38,886 nucleotides of DNA from Candidatus Poribacteria bacterium (GTDB lineage: Bacteria > Poribacteria > WGA-4E > WGA-3G): NCBI GenBank assembly GCA_028824685.1, contig JAPPCZ010000032.1, positions 1-38,886 of the forward strand, given 5' to 3'. The notes beneath the pieces are model-generated. The model was not told where the DNA came from. It was given only the letters and a program-made list of their open reading frames with translations, and did not search any database. Shown here piece by piece: positions 1 to 8,461 of the stretch. Positions within the stretch are counted from its first letter, which is position 1, and the number at the start of each line of letters is the position of its first letter. The position numbers and the translations under genes are program-made.

Positions 1-16
1 CCTCTTGAGTTCCGGG

Positions 17-76
17 GAATGCCTAAATGGCATTCATACCCGGTGAATACCAAAAAGGTATTCATACCGTTGATTT
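17..76. repeat. Tandem palindromic micro-elements
   Basis: There are two short palindromes in a row. The first has arms GAATGCC/GGCATTC (17-23, 29-35). The second has arms GAATACC/GGTATTC (45-51, 57-63). The tail ACCGTTGATTT follows the second. The arm change between them is compensated on both sides. The same unit recurs in most large intergenic gaps of the window. The rest of 1-181 holds fragments of other repeats and no gene. Confidence 0.7.
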
Positions 77-181
77 CTTGATTTGGATTCCCGACTATTA
101 CCTCCTAACGGTAGGAGGGAACGCCGATTCCCGACTATTTTACAATTTGAAAGTAAACAAAGCACTAATTTGTGAGGAAAT

Positions 182-592
182 ATGGAAACCTATAAAATCT
201 ATCCTGTCGCAGCGGCAGATGCTTCAACCGCATTCCAAATAGAATTGGATTCGCGGGCAATTGCGGCTGTAGAAGAACTTGAAAATAGTGGTGCACAAGG
301 TGCAGAAAGAGAAGATATCCTACAGAAACACCTCGGTAGTGATTATGAAAAAGGTTACCGTGGTACTGCATGGGATTTACACGGTATATCTGCAGGGTTG
401 ACTCCTGCCCGTTTAGCGGTTTTGTTGGAAGCACAAGGTGAATCCTTTGATCCGTGTGCCGAACGTGAGACGTTTGACCACAGTCTGATGGTTAACGTCG
501 AAGAAGAGTTAGCATCACAATTAGAGGATATTCCTGAATCTGTTCTGAATGAGATTGTAGAAGAATATAAGGCTGAACTTTTAGGCAAGTGA
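182..592 (+). CDS. Hypothetical protein, 136 aa
   Basis: I do not recognise this protein. It is acidic and soluble-looking, with no signal peptide or membrane segment. The second half is rich in Glu and Leu (residues about 80-133) and probably helical. The start ATG follows TGAGGAAAT, an acceptable ribosome binding site. It stands alone between repeats and the first exported paralogue, with no close operon partner. The shadow frames in the same stretch have no ribosome binding site, so this frame is preferred. It is real with fair confidence; its function is unknown. Confidence 0.6.
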   Translation: METYKIYPVAAADASTAFQIELDSRAIAAVEELENSGAQGAEREDILQKHLGSDYEKGYRGTAWDLHGISAGLTPARLAVLLEAQGESFDPCAERETFDHSLMVNVEEELASQLEDIPESVLNEIVEEYKAELLGK

Positions 593-622
593 GATGTAAA
601 TTTTTCATAATTATTGTTTTTA

Positions 623-650
623 TGCAACTTTTCTGAAGAAATTGTGTATA
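623..650 (+). promoter_or_regulatory. Putative ECF promoter of first exported paralogue
   Basis: TGCAACTTTT (623-632) is followed at fixed spacing by GTGTATA (644-650). Counted from AAC there are 17 bases to GTATA. The pattern and spacing recur before the two following paralogues and before several other genes here. The start codon lies about 88 bases downstream. Confidence 0.55.
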
Positions 651-737
651 AAACAATTAACGAAGGATTGATGAGACAAAAGTGTGCTTATAAACAGAGG
701 TAACACCTCACCAATTTACTCTAACAAAGGAGACATT

Positions 738-1700
738 ATGAACGGTAAAATCGCTATGCGGATATTTTCACTTTTAGCAGTGCTGGGTATTGCTATCTTT
801 TTCGGATTGCAAGTGAACTCAGAAACACCAAAGAATTCAGAAGGGTTCACTTCCATCAAAAAGAAAAATTCAGAAGGGTTCACTTCGATTGAAAAGACAG
901 AAGCAACAAACAATTCAGGAAGGTTCAGTTTGATTGAAACGACAAAATTAACGAAAAATGTTTTAAGTACCGCTAAAGACCATACTGGGCCGCAAACCGC
1001 GCAAGCATTGATAGATACATTTGATAAAATCTACAATCACAACCATTTAGCAACCACAGTGACAGTGATTGTACACCGTAAAACCGATAGCGGAACTATT
1101 CTAAAAAACGGAAAAACGCACATCAGCCAGTTTACAATCGCGGAGATTGATGCACGATATCCTCGTGAAACATGGCTTCAGCTGCTTTTAGACAACGGTA
1201 TCACCATAGAAAATTTCGGACATTATGCATCCTATCTGTCAAAGCGATACACTTTGGCTTTTCTGAAAGATAATCCCAATCTTCGCAATCCGGTGATGAT
1301 CCACATTCCACCAACGGATGATTGGGAAACTTACCAACGGATAATTAAGGGAAATGATTGGGAACGTTATAAAGCCGCTTTTATTTATAAGTTGGTAAAT
1401 AGACATATCGAGAAGATACGGGAAGCAGCAGAGAAGATTGAACGGAGAAAAGAAAAAGTTGAACACGGTAAGGAACAAGCTAAACAAGTAATGGCACAGA
1501 TTGAACGTGCTAAAGCCCAAGTTGAACGAACCAAGGAACAAATTGAACGCGCGAAGAATAAGCTCAATTTACAGCAGCTTGAGAACGTTAGGAAACAGAT
1601 TGAACACTTGCGGGAGACTTTAGAACGTCTTAAAGAGTCAATGCCTCCTCAGGATTCAAACCAGAAGATGAAAAAGAAGCCTTCTACTATCCAGATATAG
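738..1700 (+). CDS. Exported coiled-coil protein with sigma-extension domain, 320 aa
   Basis: The first of three tandem paralogues. Residues 1-27 form a signal peptide or anchor (basic start, hydrophobic 8-23). Residues about 83-220 carry a domain that begins with TGPQT, contains EIDARYPR and YLSKR, and ends in DDWETY. The same domain is fused to the ECF sigma factor at 13286-14401. Residues about 222-302 are a charged coiled coil with repeated Glu/Lys heptads, and the end is KKKPSTIQI. There are two local duplications: KNSEGFTSI twice (residues 32-50) and DDWETY/NDWERY (194-211). The ATG at 738 is chosen over an in-frame ATG at 684 because AAAGGAGA lies just upstream and the signal peptide starts there. 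I know no named family for the domain; a role in envelope sensing is inference. Confidence 0.85.
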   Translation: MNGKIAMRIFSLLAVLGIAIFFGLQVNSETPKNSEGFTSIKKKNSEGFTSIEKTEATNNSGRFSLIETTKLTKNVLSTAKDHTGPQTAQALIDTFDKIYNHNHLATTVTVIVHRKTDSGTILKNGKTHISQFTIAEIDARYPRETWLQLLLDNGITIENFGHYASYLSKRYTLAFLKDNPNLRNPVMIHIPPTDDWETYQRIIKGNDWERYKAAFIYKLVNRHIEKIREAAEKIERRKEKVEHGKEQAKQVMAQIERAKAQVERTKEQIERAKNKLNLQQLENVRKQIEHLRETLERLKESMPPQDSNQKMKKKPSTIQI

Positions 1701-1783
1701 CATGAATAAAACGCTATAGATTCCTGGTAAGCTATTCTGTTTTATCATTGATACTATAATACTGACACCCATACATATCTTCT

Positions 1784-1810
1784 GCAACTTTTCTGAGAGT
1801 CAAGTGTATA
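1784..1810 (+). promoter_or_regulatory. Putative ECF promoter of second exported paralogue
   Basis: TGCAACTTTTCTG is followed by GTATA with 17 bases between AAC (1786-1788) and GTATA (1806-1810). It is nearly identical to the upstream region of the other two paralogues, and the similarity continues downstream through AGCAAAGGATT. Confidence 0.55.
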
Positions 1811-1892
1811 GAAATTAGCAAAGGATTAACAGACAACGCAGGTTTACAAACAGGGAGATCACCTCACAGTTTTAATTAATGAAGGAGACATA

Positions 1893-2936
1893 ATGAAACG
1901 TAAACACACTATACGATTTTTTTCCATTTTGACAGTGCTGGGTATAGCCATCTTTTTTGGATCGCAAGCAAACCCAGAAACAGCAGATAATCCAGGAGGG
2001 TTCAGTATGGTTGAAATGACAAAATTAACGAAAGACGCGCTAAGTAACGCTGAAGAATATAATGGACCACAAACCGTGCAAGCACTGATGGAAGCGTTTG
2101 ACGAAACCTACAATCGCAACCATTTAAAAACCGCGGTGATTATATATCGTAAAACCGATGGTGGAACAGTCAGTGCTTCTGTACTAACAACGAGTGAAGT
2201 AAACCTCTCCCATAAGATTGATAGTGTTGGAAAAAAAAGACACGTCAGCCAGTTTACAAACGAGGAAATTGATACGCAACATCAACAGATAGATTGGCTT
2301 AAGATGCGTCTGAATGATGGTGCCTCTATAAAACTTTCCGGTGAGGGAAAAATAAACTTATCCCATATAATTGATAGTGTTGACGGAAAAAGACACGTCA
2401 GCCAGTTTACAAACGAGGAAATTGATGCACGATATCCGCGAGCAGCATGGCTTCAGATGCTTTTAGACAAAGGTATCACCATAGGACATTTCGGAGAGTA
2501 TGCGTCCTACCTGTCAAAACGGCACACTTTGGCTTTTCTGAAAGATAACCCCAATCTTCGCAATGCGGTGATTCTCGACATTCTACCAACGGATAATTGG
2601 GAAACCTATAAAGCCGCCTATATTGATAAGTTGGCAAACGAGCACGCTAAGCTTCAAAAAGCTGCCGAACAGGTTGAACGAGCCAAAGAACGAGTTGAGC
2701 ACGCACAGGTGGTAGTAGAACAAGCCAAGGAACGGGTTGAAAACGCAAAGAGGCTGGCTGAGCAAGCCAAAGCACAAGCTGAACGCGTAAAGAATAAGTT
2801 CAATTCACAACAACTTGAAAATGTCAAAAGACAGATTGAACACTTACGAAAAACTTTGGAACGCCTTCAAAAATCGATGCCGCCTCAGGAACCAAACCAG
2901 AAGATCAAAAAGAAGCCTTCTACTATCCAGATATAG
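1893..2936 (+). CDS. Exported coiled-coil protein with sigma-extension domain, 347 aa
   Basis: The second tandem paralogue. The N-terminal hydrophobic segment (residues about 8-24) is followed by SQA, a plausible signal peptidase I site. The GPQTV-type domain is present but enlarged by an internal tandem duplication: the segment with RHVSQFTNEEID occurs twice, 51 residues apart (DNA offset 153 bases near 2239 and 2392). The first copy has lost the RYPR core and reads TQHQQ. Residues about 250-335 form heptads with a regular Ala-Lys ending (ERVEHAQ, ERVENAK, RLAEQAK), then the shared end KKKPSTIQI. GAAGGAGACATA sits directly before the ATG. No enzyme motif is visible. The duplication and the differing heptad count suggest recent change by slippage or recombination. 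Confidence 0.87.
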   Translation: MKRKHTIRFFSILTVLGIAIFFGSQANPETADNPGGFSMVEMTKLTKDALSNAEEYNGPQTVQALMEAFDETYNRNHLKTAVIIYRKTDGGTVSASVLTTSEVNLSHKIDSVGKKRHVSQFTNEEIDTQHQQIDWLKMRLNDGASIKLSGEGKINLSHIIDSVDGKRHVSQFTNEEIDARYPRAAWLQMLLDKGITIGHFGEYASYLSKRHTLAFLKDNPNLRNAVILDILPTDNWETYKAAYIDKLANEHAKLQKAAEQVERAKERVEHAQVVVEQAKERVENAKRLAEQAKAQAERVKNKFNSQQLENVKRQIEHLRKTLERLQKSMPPQEPNQKIKKKPSTIQI

Positions 2937-3021
2937 CATGAATAAAACGCTATAGATTCCTTGTGGGCAATTCTATTTTCATCATTGAGACTTGTGGCAC
3001 CTACACCCACACATAATTTCT

Positions 3022-3048
3022 GCAACTTTTCTGGGAGTCGAGGGTATA
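3022..3048 (+). promoter_or_regulatory. Putative ECF promoter, separated from its gene by a MITE
   Basis: TGCAACTTTTCTG is followed by GTATA, with 17 bases between AAC (3024-3026) and GTATA (3044-3048). Unlike the sites before the first two paralogues, about 310 bases separate it from the start codon, because a repeat element (3109-3347) lies between. Confidence 0.5.
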
Positions 3049-3108
3049 GAAATTAGCAAAGGATTGATGGACAAACGCAGGTTTACAAACAGAGACCCAC
3101 ATCTACAA

Positions 3109-3347
3109 TTTATAGTAAATTCTGTAAATAAGTTCACATATATTCTGTAGGCGCCAAATGCCAAAAGCGCATTTGGCGTTGATTCCGATTCTCCGAATCG
3201 CGACGAAACCACTGTTAGTCGGGAATCGGAGTTCCCTCCCGCCAAATGCCATAAGCGCATTTGGCGTTGATTTGGCTGAATGCCAAAAGCGCATTCAGCG
3301 TTGATTCACAGTTCAGATGTAAAGTTAATTGTAGAACCCACTATAAA
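3109..3347. mobile_element. MITE-like element with palindromic insertions
   Basis: The ends are inverted: TTTATAGTAAATTCTG on the left and the complement of CAGAA...ACTATAAA on the right, with a few mismatches. Inside are a GATTCTCCGAATCGCGAC repeat and three palindromic micro-elements with arms GCCAAAT/ATTTGGC (twice) and CTGAAT/ATTCAG. It has no coding capacity. It sits between the promoter and start codon of the third paralogue. It is the main content of the 425-base gap 2937-3361. Confidence 0.6.
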
Positions 3348-3361
3348 ACGAAGGAGACATA

Positions 3362-4177
3362 ATGAAACGGAAAATTGTTATGCCAATGTTCACACTTTTG
3401 ATAGTTATGGGATTTGCTTTCTTTTTCGCGTCTCAAGCCGATTCTTTCACTTTCTCATTCGGCGAAACGACGGAATTCAAGCAGATACCACCAGACCTCC
3501 CCGAAGAATATTCTGGTCCGCAAACAGTGCAGGCATTGATGAATATCTTTGATGCCGAGTACAACCGAGTCCATTTGAGGACGACGATAACTATATCTGC
3601 AGATAAACATAGCCAATCCAGCAAGTTTACAAATGAAGAGATAGATGCACGATATCCGCGGGGTGAGTGGCTTAAAACCTTGTTGGACAAAGGTTTCACT
3701 ATACAAAATTTCCGCAAATATGCATATTGTTTATCGAAAAGGCATATTTTGGCGTTTCTGGAAGATAATCCAGATTTTTGGAAAACAGGGTTTCATGGTA
3801 TGACCGTCCTTTCTGATATGCCCGTGACGGATGATTGGGAAACTTATAAAGCCGCTTATTTTGATAAGTTGGCAAACAAACATCTCAAGAAGATTCGGAA
3901 AGCAGCGGAACAGGCTGAACAAGCCAAAGAACAAGCTGAGAGCGTTAAAAACTTGGCTGAACAAGTCAAGGAGCAGGCTGAACAAGTCAAGGAGCGGGCT
4001 GAACGCGTAAAGAATAAGTTCAATTCACAACAACTTGAGAACGTTAGAAAACAGATCGAGAATGCCAAGGAACAGATTGAGCGTTTACGCGAAACTTTAG
4101 AACGTCTTAAAAAATCAATGCCTCCTCAGAGTCCAAACCAAAATATGAAGAAGAAACCTTCCACTATTCAAATATAA
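3362..4177 (+). CDS. Exported coiled-coil protein with sigma-extension domain, 271 aa
   Basis: The third and shortest tandem paralogue. Hydrophobic residues 8-23 precede ASQA, a likely signal peptidase site. The domain runs from SGPQTV (51-56) through EIDARYPR (93-100), CLSKRHILAFLEDNPDF (123-139) and DDWETYKAA (157-165). Its core is closer to the sigma factor copy than the other two paralogues are: both read CLSKRHILAFLEDNPDF. A coiled coil (about 171-252) with QAKEQAE and QVKEQAE repeats leads to the common KKKPSTIQI end. GAAGGAGACATA precedes the ATG. The protein should lie in the periplasm or be anchored in the inner membrane. Its function is unknown. Confidence 0.87.
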   Translation: MKRKIVMPMFTLLIVMGFAFFFASQADSFTFSFGETTEFKQIPPDLPEEYSGPQTVQALMNIFDAEYNRVHLRTTITISADKHSQSSKFTNEEIDARYPRGEWLKTLLDKGFTIQNFRKYAYCLSKRHILAFLEDNPDFWKTGFHGMTVLSDMPVTDDWETYKAAYFDKLANKHLKKIRKAAEQAEQAKEQAESVKNLAEQVKEQAEQVKERAERVKNKFNSQQLENVRKQIENAKEQIERLRETLERLKKSMPPQSPNQNMKKKPSTIQI

Positions 4178-4343
4178 CATAAAGATAACGCGATAGACTC
4201 CTACGGACTATCTTGTTCACGTTTAATAACTGTAAACTTACACAACACATCTTTTACCAACATCCAGTTAATTTGGAGCGGTAAAAAACGTGATTTGTGT
4301 AGTCTTAAGGGGTTTTTTTGCCATCATATATGGAGAATGCAAA

Positions 4344-5753
4344 ATGTTACTAACGCTAATTCGCAAAGAAATAATGCATCATATTCTGAGTGTCCGTTTC
4401 GTCGCGCTCCTTGTGATGTGTCTCCTTCTCGTGCCGCTCACACTTTCTACCAATTACCGAAATTATCGCCAGAGCTTAGTAGATTACCAAGAAGCCGTTA
4501 AACTCGTAAACATTGAAGAAACCACAGTAAACCCGAAGCTGCCATTGGAACCGGAGCAAGAGGTTTCCAAACTTATCCTCAAACCGACCCCTTTGAGCGT
4601 CTTCGCAAATGGGTTAGCGGATTCGTTGCCGAGTTATCTCGGCATGACACGCAATGGAATTACACAAGGAGCACCCGCCCTGGTCTCCTCTCTCTCCCAG
4701 CTTTTTGGATATCTTGACTTTCTATTTGTGGTAGGTACTGTCTTTAGTCTCCTCGCACTGTTGTTCACATTTGATGCGGTTGCTGGTGAGCGAGAGGCAG
4801 GCACACTCCGTATAACTTTGTCAAACGCCCTGCCGCGCGACCTATTTTTATGGAGCAAATTAATTGGTGGATACGTGGTGTTTGTCGTTCCATTCTTGGT
4901 ATCGTTACTGTTCGGTTTACTGATACTTGTCTGGCAGGGTTTCCCGCTCGGTGAACCTGGAATTTTTCCGAGAGTCTTGGGTTTAACCCTCATCTCGTTG
5001 CTCTATATTGGTGTATTTTTCGCAATCGGCACAGTGATTTCCACCTACTTAGACAATTCTAAAACAGCACTCATCCTCGCCTTTACCGTCTGGGTGTTTG
5101 CAGTGTTGATTACCCCACGCGTTGGGTTTATCGCTGCCAAACTTATTGCGCCAACACGAACCTCACAAAGCGTCTATATGGAAAAAACAGCCATGCGAGA
5201 TGATTTCAACGCGGTAGTCGATGAGGAAAAATGGAAAGCCATAAGGGAACTCCCTCCAGATGAGAACGGTAATGTAATAGTAGGAGGAGAAAATGCTAAA
5301 AAAGTTGATGAACGCGTGAAACCTCTTGAAGAGGAATATCGAGCGAAATTCCAAGACTACGCTGCCAAACTCGATCGCGATTACAAACGTGAAACCGAAC
5401 GACAAGAGCAGATCGGTGAGATGCTTTCTCGAATCACACCGACATCTTCCTTCACCTACCTCGCTACCAACCTAACACAGACAGGAAAAGGGGCAAGAAG
5501 TATCTATTTTCAGGTAGGAGATCGCTATTACGATATGCTCCATACAGATTTGTTCAGCAAAATTTCGGATCATGTTTCAGCAAGAGTATTTACACCAGAG
5601 GATACTGTCAAAATTACACAACCACCACCTTTAGAGACTTCAACATTAGGAGAAACACTCCGTCAATCAATGGTAGATGTGTTGCTGCTCTGCTTCTTTG
5701 CTGTAGCGTTGACGACTGTGGCATTCCTGAAATTTTTCCGTTCCGATATTTGA
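4344..5753 (+). CDS. ABC-2 type permease, subfamily A (A1), 469 aa
   Basis: Membrane subunit of an ABC transporter, COG1277-like. TM1 is about residues 17-35, followed by an outside loop of about 85 residues with PTPLSVFANGL and LPSYLGMTRNG. TM2 is 124-142, then the cytoplasmic motif FDAVAGEREAGTLR (143-156), typical of this permease class and probably near the ATPase contact. TM3-TM5 fall in 174-258. A second large outside loop (about 265-440) is charged and helical. TM6 closes the protein, ending FFRSDI. The ATG at 4344 is chosen over 4290 because GGAGAATGC precedes it and the family begins with MLLTLIRKE. No ATPase is adjacent; the only one in the window is at 19926. The 166 bases upstream show no clear promoter. 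The substrate is unknown. Confidence 0.9.
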   Translation: MLLTLIRKEIMHHILSVRFVALLVMCLLLVPLTLSTNYRNYRQSLVDYQEAVKLVNIEETTVNPKLPLEPEQEVSKLILKPTPLSVFANGLADSLPSYLGMTRNGITQGAPALVSSLSQLFGYLDFLFVVGTVFSLLALLFTFDAVAGEREAGTLRITLSNALPRDLFLWSKLIGGYVVFVVPFLVSLLFGLLILVWQGFPLGEPGIFPRVLGLTLISLLYIGVFFAIGTVISTYLDNSKTALILAFTVWVFAVLITPRVGFIAAKLIAPTRTSQSVYMEKTAMRDDFNAVVDEEKWKAIRELPPDENGNVIVGGENAKKVDERVKPLEEEYRAKFQDYAAKLDRDYKRETERQEQIGEMLSRITPTSSFTYLATNLTQTGKGARSIYFQVGDRYYDMLHTDLFSKISDHVSARVFTPEDTVKITQPPPLETSTLGETLRQSMVDVLLLCFFAVALTTVAFLKFFRSDI

Positions 5754-5809
5754 CGCAGCAAATTGTGATATAAACCGTAGCAATTTTAAAGTGGTTGATG
5801 TGAATAGAT

Positions 5810-5836
5810 GCAACTTTTAACGAAATCATTTGTAGT
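5810..5836 (+). promoter_or_regulatory. Putative ECF promoter downstream of permease A1
   Basis: TGCAACTTTT is followed by GTAGT with 17 bases between AAC (5812-5814) and GTAGT (5832-5836). The same sequence at the same distance lies after the third A permease, before the B permease at 16550. Here a 465-base repeat element separates it from the next gene (6368). Confidence 0.45.
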
Positions 5837-5855
5837 TACGTGTTAAAACAGTTCT

Positions 5856-6320
5856 ATTATGGTGAACTTTGAAATTAAAGAGAGGCATTTTCTGTAGGCA
5901 CCAAATCATGCAGAATGCCAAACGCGTATTCTGCCAAGCGCATTTGGTGTTGATTCCGATCTCCGAATCGCGACTAAGCACTTTGATAGTCGGGAATCCA
6001 AATCAACGGTATGAATGCCAAAATGAAGATTAAAAAATAAATTCGGTATTTTCCTTAGTCCCGTTAGGGACGATATGTTTATAGAAAAACGAAATAAACG
6101 CACCTCTTGAGTTCCGGGGAATGCCTAAATGGCATTCATACCGTTGATTTGGTAGGAACGGCATAAAAAATAAACATATCGTCCCTACGGGACTGAAGAG
6201 CGTTTAACATATTCAGAATATACCTAACAAAAAATTACCGAATTAAAAAATTAATCTTCATAATGGCATTCAGCGTTGATTCACTCAAAATGTCCTGTTT
6301 ATTCTAAAGTTCACTATATA
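5856..6320. mobile_element. Composite MITE-like element with nested insertions
   Basis: The outer ends are inverted: TATGGTGAACTTTG (5859-5872) and CTAAAGTTCACTATA (about 6304-6318). A second inverted pair inside starts ATGAAGATTAA and ends TTAATCTTCAT, enclosing TAGTCCCG...GGGACGATATGTTTATAG and its reverse complement. Palindromic micro-elements are inserted at 5899-5955 (one inside another) and at 6117-6152. There is no coding capacity. It fills most of the gap 5754-6367. Confidence 0.6.
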
Positions 6321-6367
6321 TGAGGTTGCAACGAGTTAACCACCTGCAAAAATAAAGGAAATTCAAC

Positions 6368-7780
6368 ATGTTAATGACATTGATCCAAAAAGAGATGATG
6401 CATCATATTCTCAGTGTGCGGTTTATTGCGCTCCTTCTGATGTGTCTCTTACTTGTTCCACTCACCCTGCACATTAATTACCGCAATTACCTCCAAAACC
6501 AGATAAATTACCAAGAATCAGTCAAACTTTCGGGGGCAGAAGCCGAGGAAAAGCCTCCGGATGCCCCAGACCCCGATCTGGAAGTGTCTCAACTCTTTCT
6601 TGAACCGACTCCTTTAAGCGTATTTGCGAAAGGGTTAGAGGAATCTCTTCCCAGCTATCTTGGGATGACACGTAACGGCGTAAAACAGGGATCAACTTCG
6701 GTCTCGGATGCCCCGCTCTCCTCCGCTTTGGGAAACCTTGATTTTCTGTTCATTGTTAGCACTGTCTTTAGTTTACTTGCCCTACTGTTTACGTTTGACG
6801 CTGTTGCGGGCGAAAGAGAGGCTGGAACACTTCGGATAACCTTGGCAAACGCTCTTTCCCGCGATCTGTTTTTGTGGAGCAAACTGATCGGCGGATACAT
6901 TGTGTTTGTTGTTCCGTTCCTCGTATCATTTCTCTTAGGTTTGCTCCTACTTGTCTCGCAAGGTTTTCCTTTAGGTGAGTCTGACATCTTACTACGAGTT
7001 CTCAGCTTGACCTTAGTGTCATTGCTCTACATAGGCGTATTTTTTGCCATAGGCACAGTAATTTCTACCTTTTTAGATAATTCCAAGACTGCACTCATTG
7101 TCGCCTTTACAGTCTGGGTGCTTGCAGTATTAATTACGCCACGCGTTGGATTTCTAACCGCCAAACTCATTGCACCGACACGCGCTGTGCAAAGCGTTTA
7201 TATGGAAAAAACTGTAATCCGAAATAATCTCAATGAGGAAAAGGATGCAATAGTCGTGAAGAAAATTATTGAAACTTTGGGAACCTCAATTAACTTTAAC
7301 AAAGATCAGGCAAAGATCGCTGAAATCAGGAAACCGATTGATGCCGAATATCGACAAAAATTTCAGGAACAAGTTGAAAAAGTAGATCGTGAATATCAGC
7401 GTGAAAAAAAGCGACAAGAATCAGTTGGGGAAAATCTTTCACGGATTACACCGACATCTTCGCTCACTTATCTCGTCATGAATTTAGCAAAGACCGGTAA
7501 GATAAAAAGAAATACCTATTTTCAAACGGGTACACGTTATTATAACCAACTTGAAGAGGAGTATTTCAGCGAAATTGCAGACGATCAGTTTGCGGCGATC
7601 ATGCGATTCACATCAAGCCAACCTTCAGAACCAAAGAAGATTGCCTCGCCGCCAGACATGGCAGAAACCTCTTTATCAGAAACCCTTCGGCATTCTGTTA
7701 CAGACCTACTACTGCTCTGTTTCTTAGCAGTCGTTTTGACAACTCTGGCATTCCTAAAATTCTTCCGTTCTGATATTTAA
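6368..7780 (+). CDS. ABC-2 type permease, subfamily A (A2), 470 aa
   Basis: A close paralogue of the permease at 4344: N-terminus MLMTLIQKEMMHH, motif FDAVAGEREAGTLR after TM2, the STFLDNSKTALIVAFTVW stretch at TM5, and end FFRSDI. The first outside loop keeps PTPLSVFAKGL and LPSYLGMTRNG. The second loop differs most from A1 (residues about 280-440), including an insert rich in Lys and Ile. AAAGGAAATTCAAC precedes the ATG. The repeat element upstream has pushed the nearest ECF-type promoter about 530 bases away, so expression may rely on another signal. The reading frame is intact. Confidence 0.9.
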   Translation: MLMTLIQKEMMHHILSVRFIALLLMCLLLVPLTLHINYRNYLQNQINYQESVKLSGAEAEEKPPDAPDPDLEVSQLFLEPTPLSVFAKGLEESLPSYLGMTRNGVKQGSTSVSDAPLSSALGNLDFLFIVSTVFSLLALLFTFDAVAGEREAGTLRITLANALSRDLFLWSKLIGGYIVFVVPFLVSFLLGLLLLVSQGFPLGESDILLRVLSLTLVSLLYIGVFFAIGTVISTFLDNSKTALIVAFTVWVLAVLITPRVGFLTAKLIAPTRAVQSVYMEKTVIRNNLNEEKDAIVVKKIIETLGTSINFNKDQAKIAEIRKPIDAEYRQKFQEQVEKVDREYQREKKRQESVGENLSRITPTSSLTYLVMNLAKTGKIKRNTYFQTGTRYYNQLEEEYFSEIADDQFAAIMRFTSSQPSEPKKIASPPDMAETSLSETLRHSVTDLLLLCFLAVVLTTLAFLKFFRSDI

Positions 7781-7783
7781 CTT

Positions 7784-7927
7784 ATACCATTCCTAAATAA
7801 TGATAAGACATTGTTTCATAAATCGGTTGTAAAATTGCAACACTCTCTTCTGTAGGAGCGACCTCCTGGTCGCTCCTACAAAGAAACTCAAAAATCGGGA
7901 TGATACTTTGTCAATTAGAAATGGTAT
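7784..7927. mobile_element. MITE-like element with ATACCATT ends
   Basis: The left end ATACCATTCCTAA begins 4 bases after the stop codon of the A2 permease. The right end TTAGAAATGGTAT is its inverted copy with one mismatch. The centre holds a perfect 13-bp hairpin, TGTAGGAGCGACC with its complement around TCCT (7851-7880), which could act as a transcription terminator or RNA stabiliser for the upstream gene. Related ends occur near 12943, 14463 and 33092. Confidence 0.55.
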
Positions 7928-7958
7928 TATTTCCTCCACTGCGCGGGTAATAGATAGC

Positions 7959-8363
7959 GTAACCCATAAATCAACGGTATGAATGCCATTAGGCATTCCC
8001 CGGGTGTCAACTTAAGCAAACGTTTATGTTTTTATGAGTGCTTCTTAACCCTTATGGTAATTGAAACTGTCCATATTTAGTCCCGCCAAATGCCAAAAAG
8101 CGCATTTGGCGTTGATTTGGTAGAGACGCTATGTTTATAGAAAAGATGTAGACCACCCCTCTTGAATTCCGTAGGAACGACATATTTATCGCAAGCGATT
8201 TGCACACACATACCACCCCTACGAGGTTCAAGTGCTGAATGACATTATATCTATAAACATTTCATCCCTACGGGACTGAAGAAGGCTTCCCATATCTGGA
8301 AAATCCTTAAGTTTACACCCGGGGAATGCCTAATGGCATTCATACCGTTGATTTATGGGTTAC
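7959..8363. mobile_element. Long fold-back element
   Basis: The 58-base arms (7959-8016 and 8306-8363) are reverse complements with one mismatch; each contains a GAATGCC/GGCATTC palindrome and GTAACCCATAAATCAACGG. The interior carries three smaller inverted units of the type GTCCCGTAGGGAC or TTCCGTAGGAAC, followed by ATATGTTTATAG. One of these is split by a micro-element at 8086-8120. No gene is present. It lies just upstream of the B permease at 8462. Confidence 0.65.
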
Positions 8364-8461
8364 ATACAACGTAACCGCCAACCCTCTATCCCGTGCAGTT
8401 TAAACTATCTTAATTATCTGAAACATCTCTAATAGACAAACCGAAACCTTAAGGAGCCGTT

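Noticed and set aside
27..242. 71-residue plus-strand reading frame at the window start
   Set aside because: It runs through palindromic repeats, lacks a ribosome binding site and overlaps the better-supported gene at 182.
5754..8461. CRISPR array
   Set aside because: The repeats are palindromic, irregularly spaced and nested, with no uniform spacers and no cas genes in the window.
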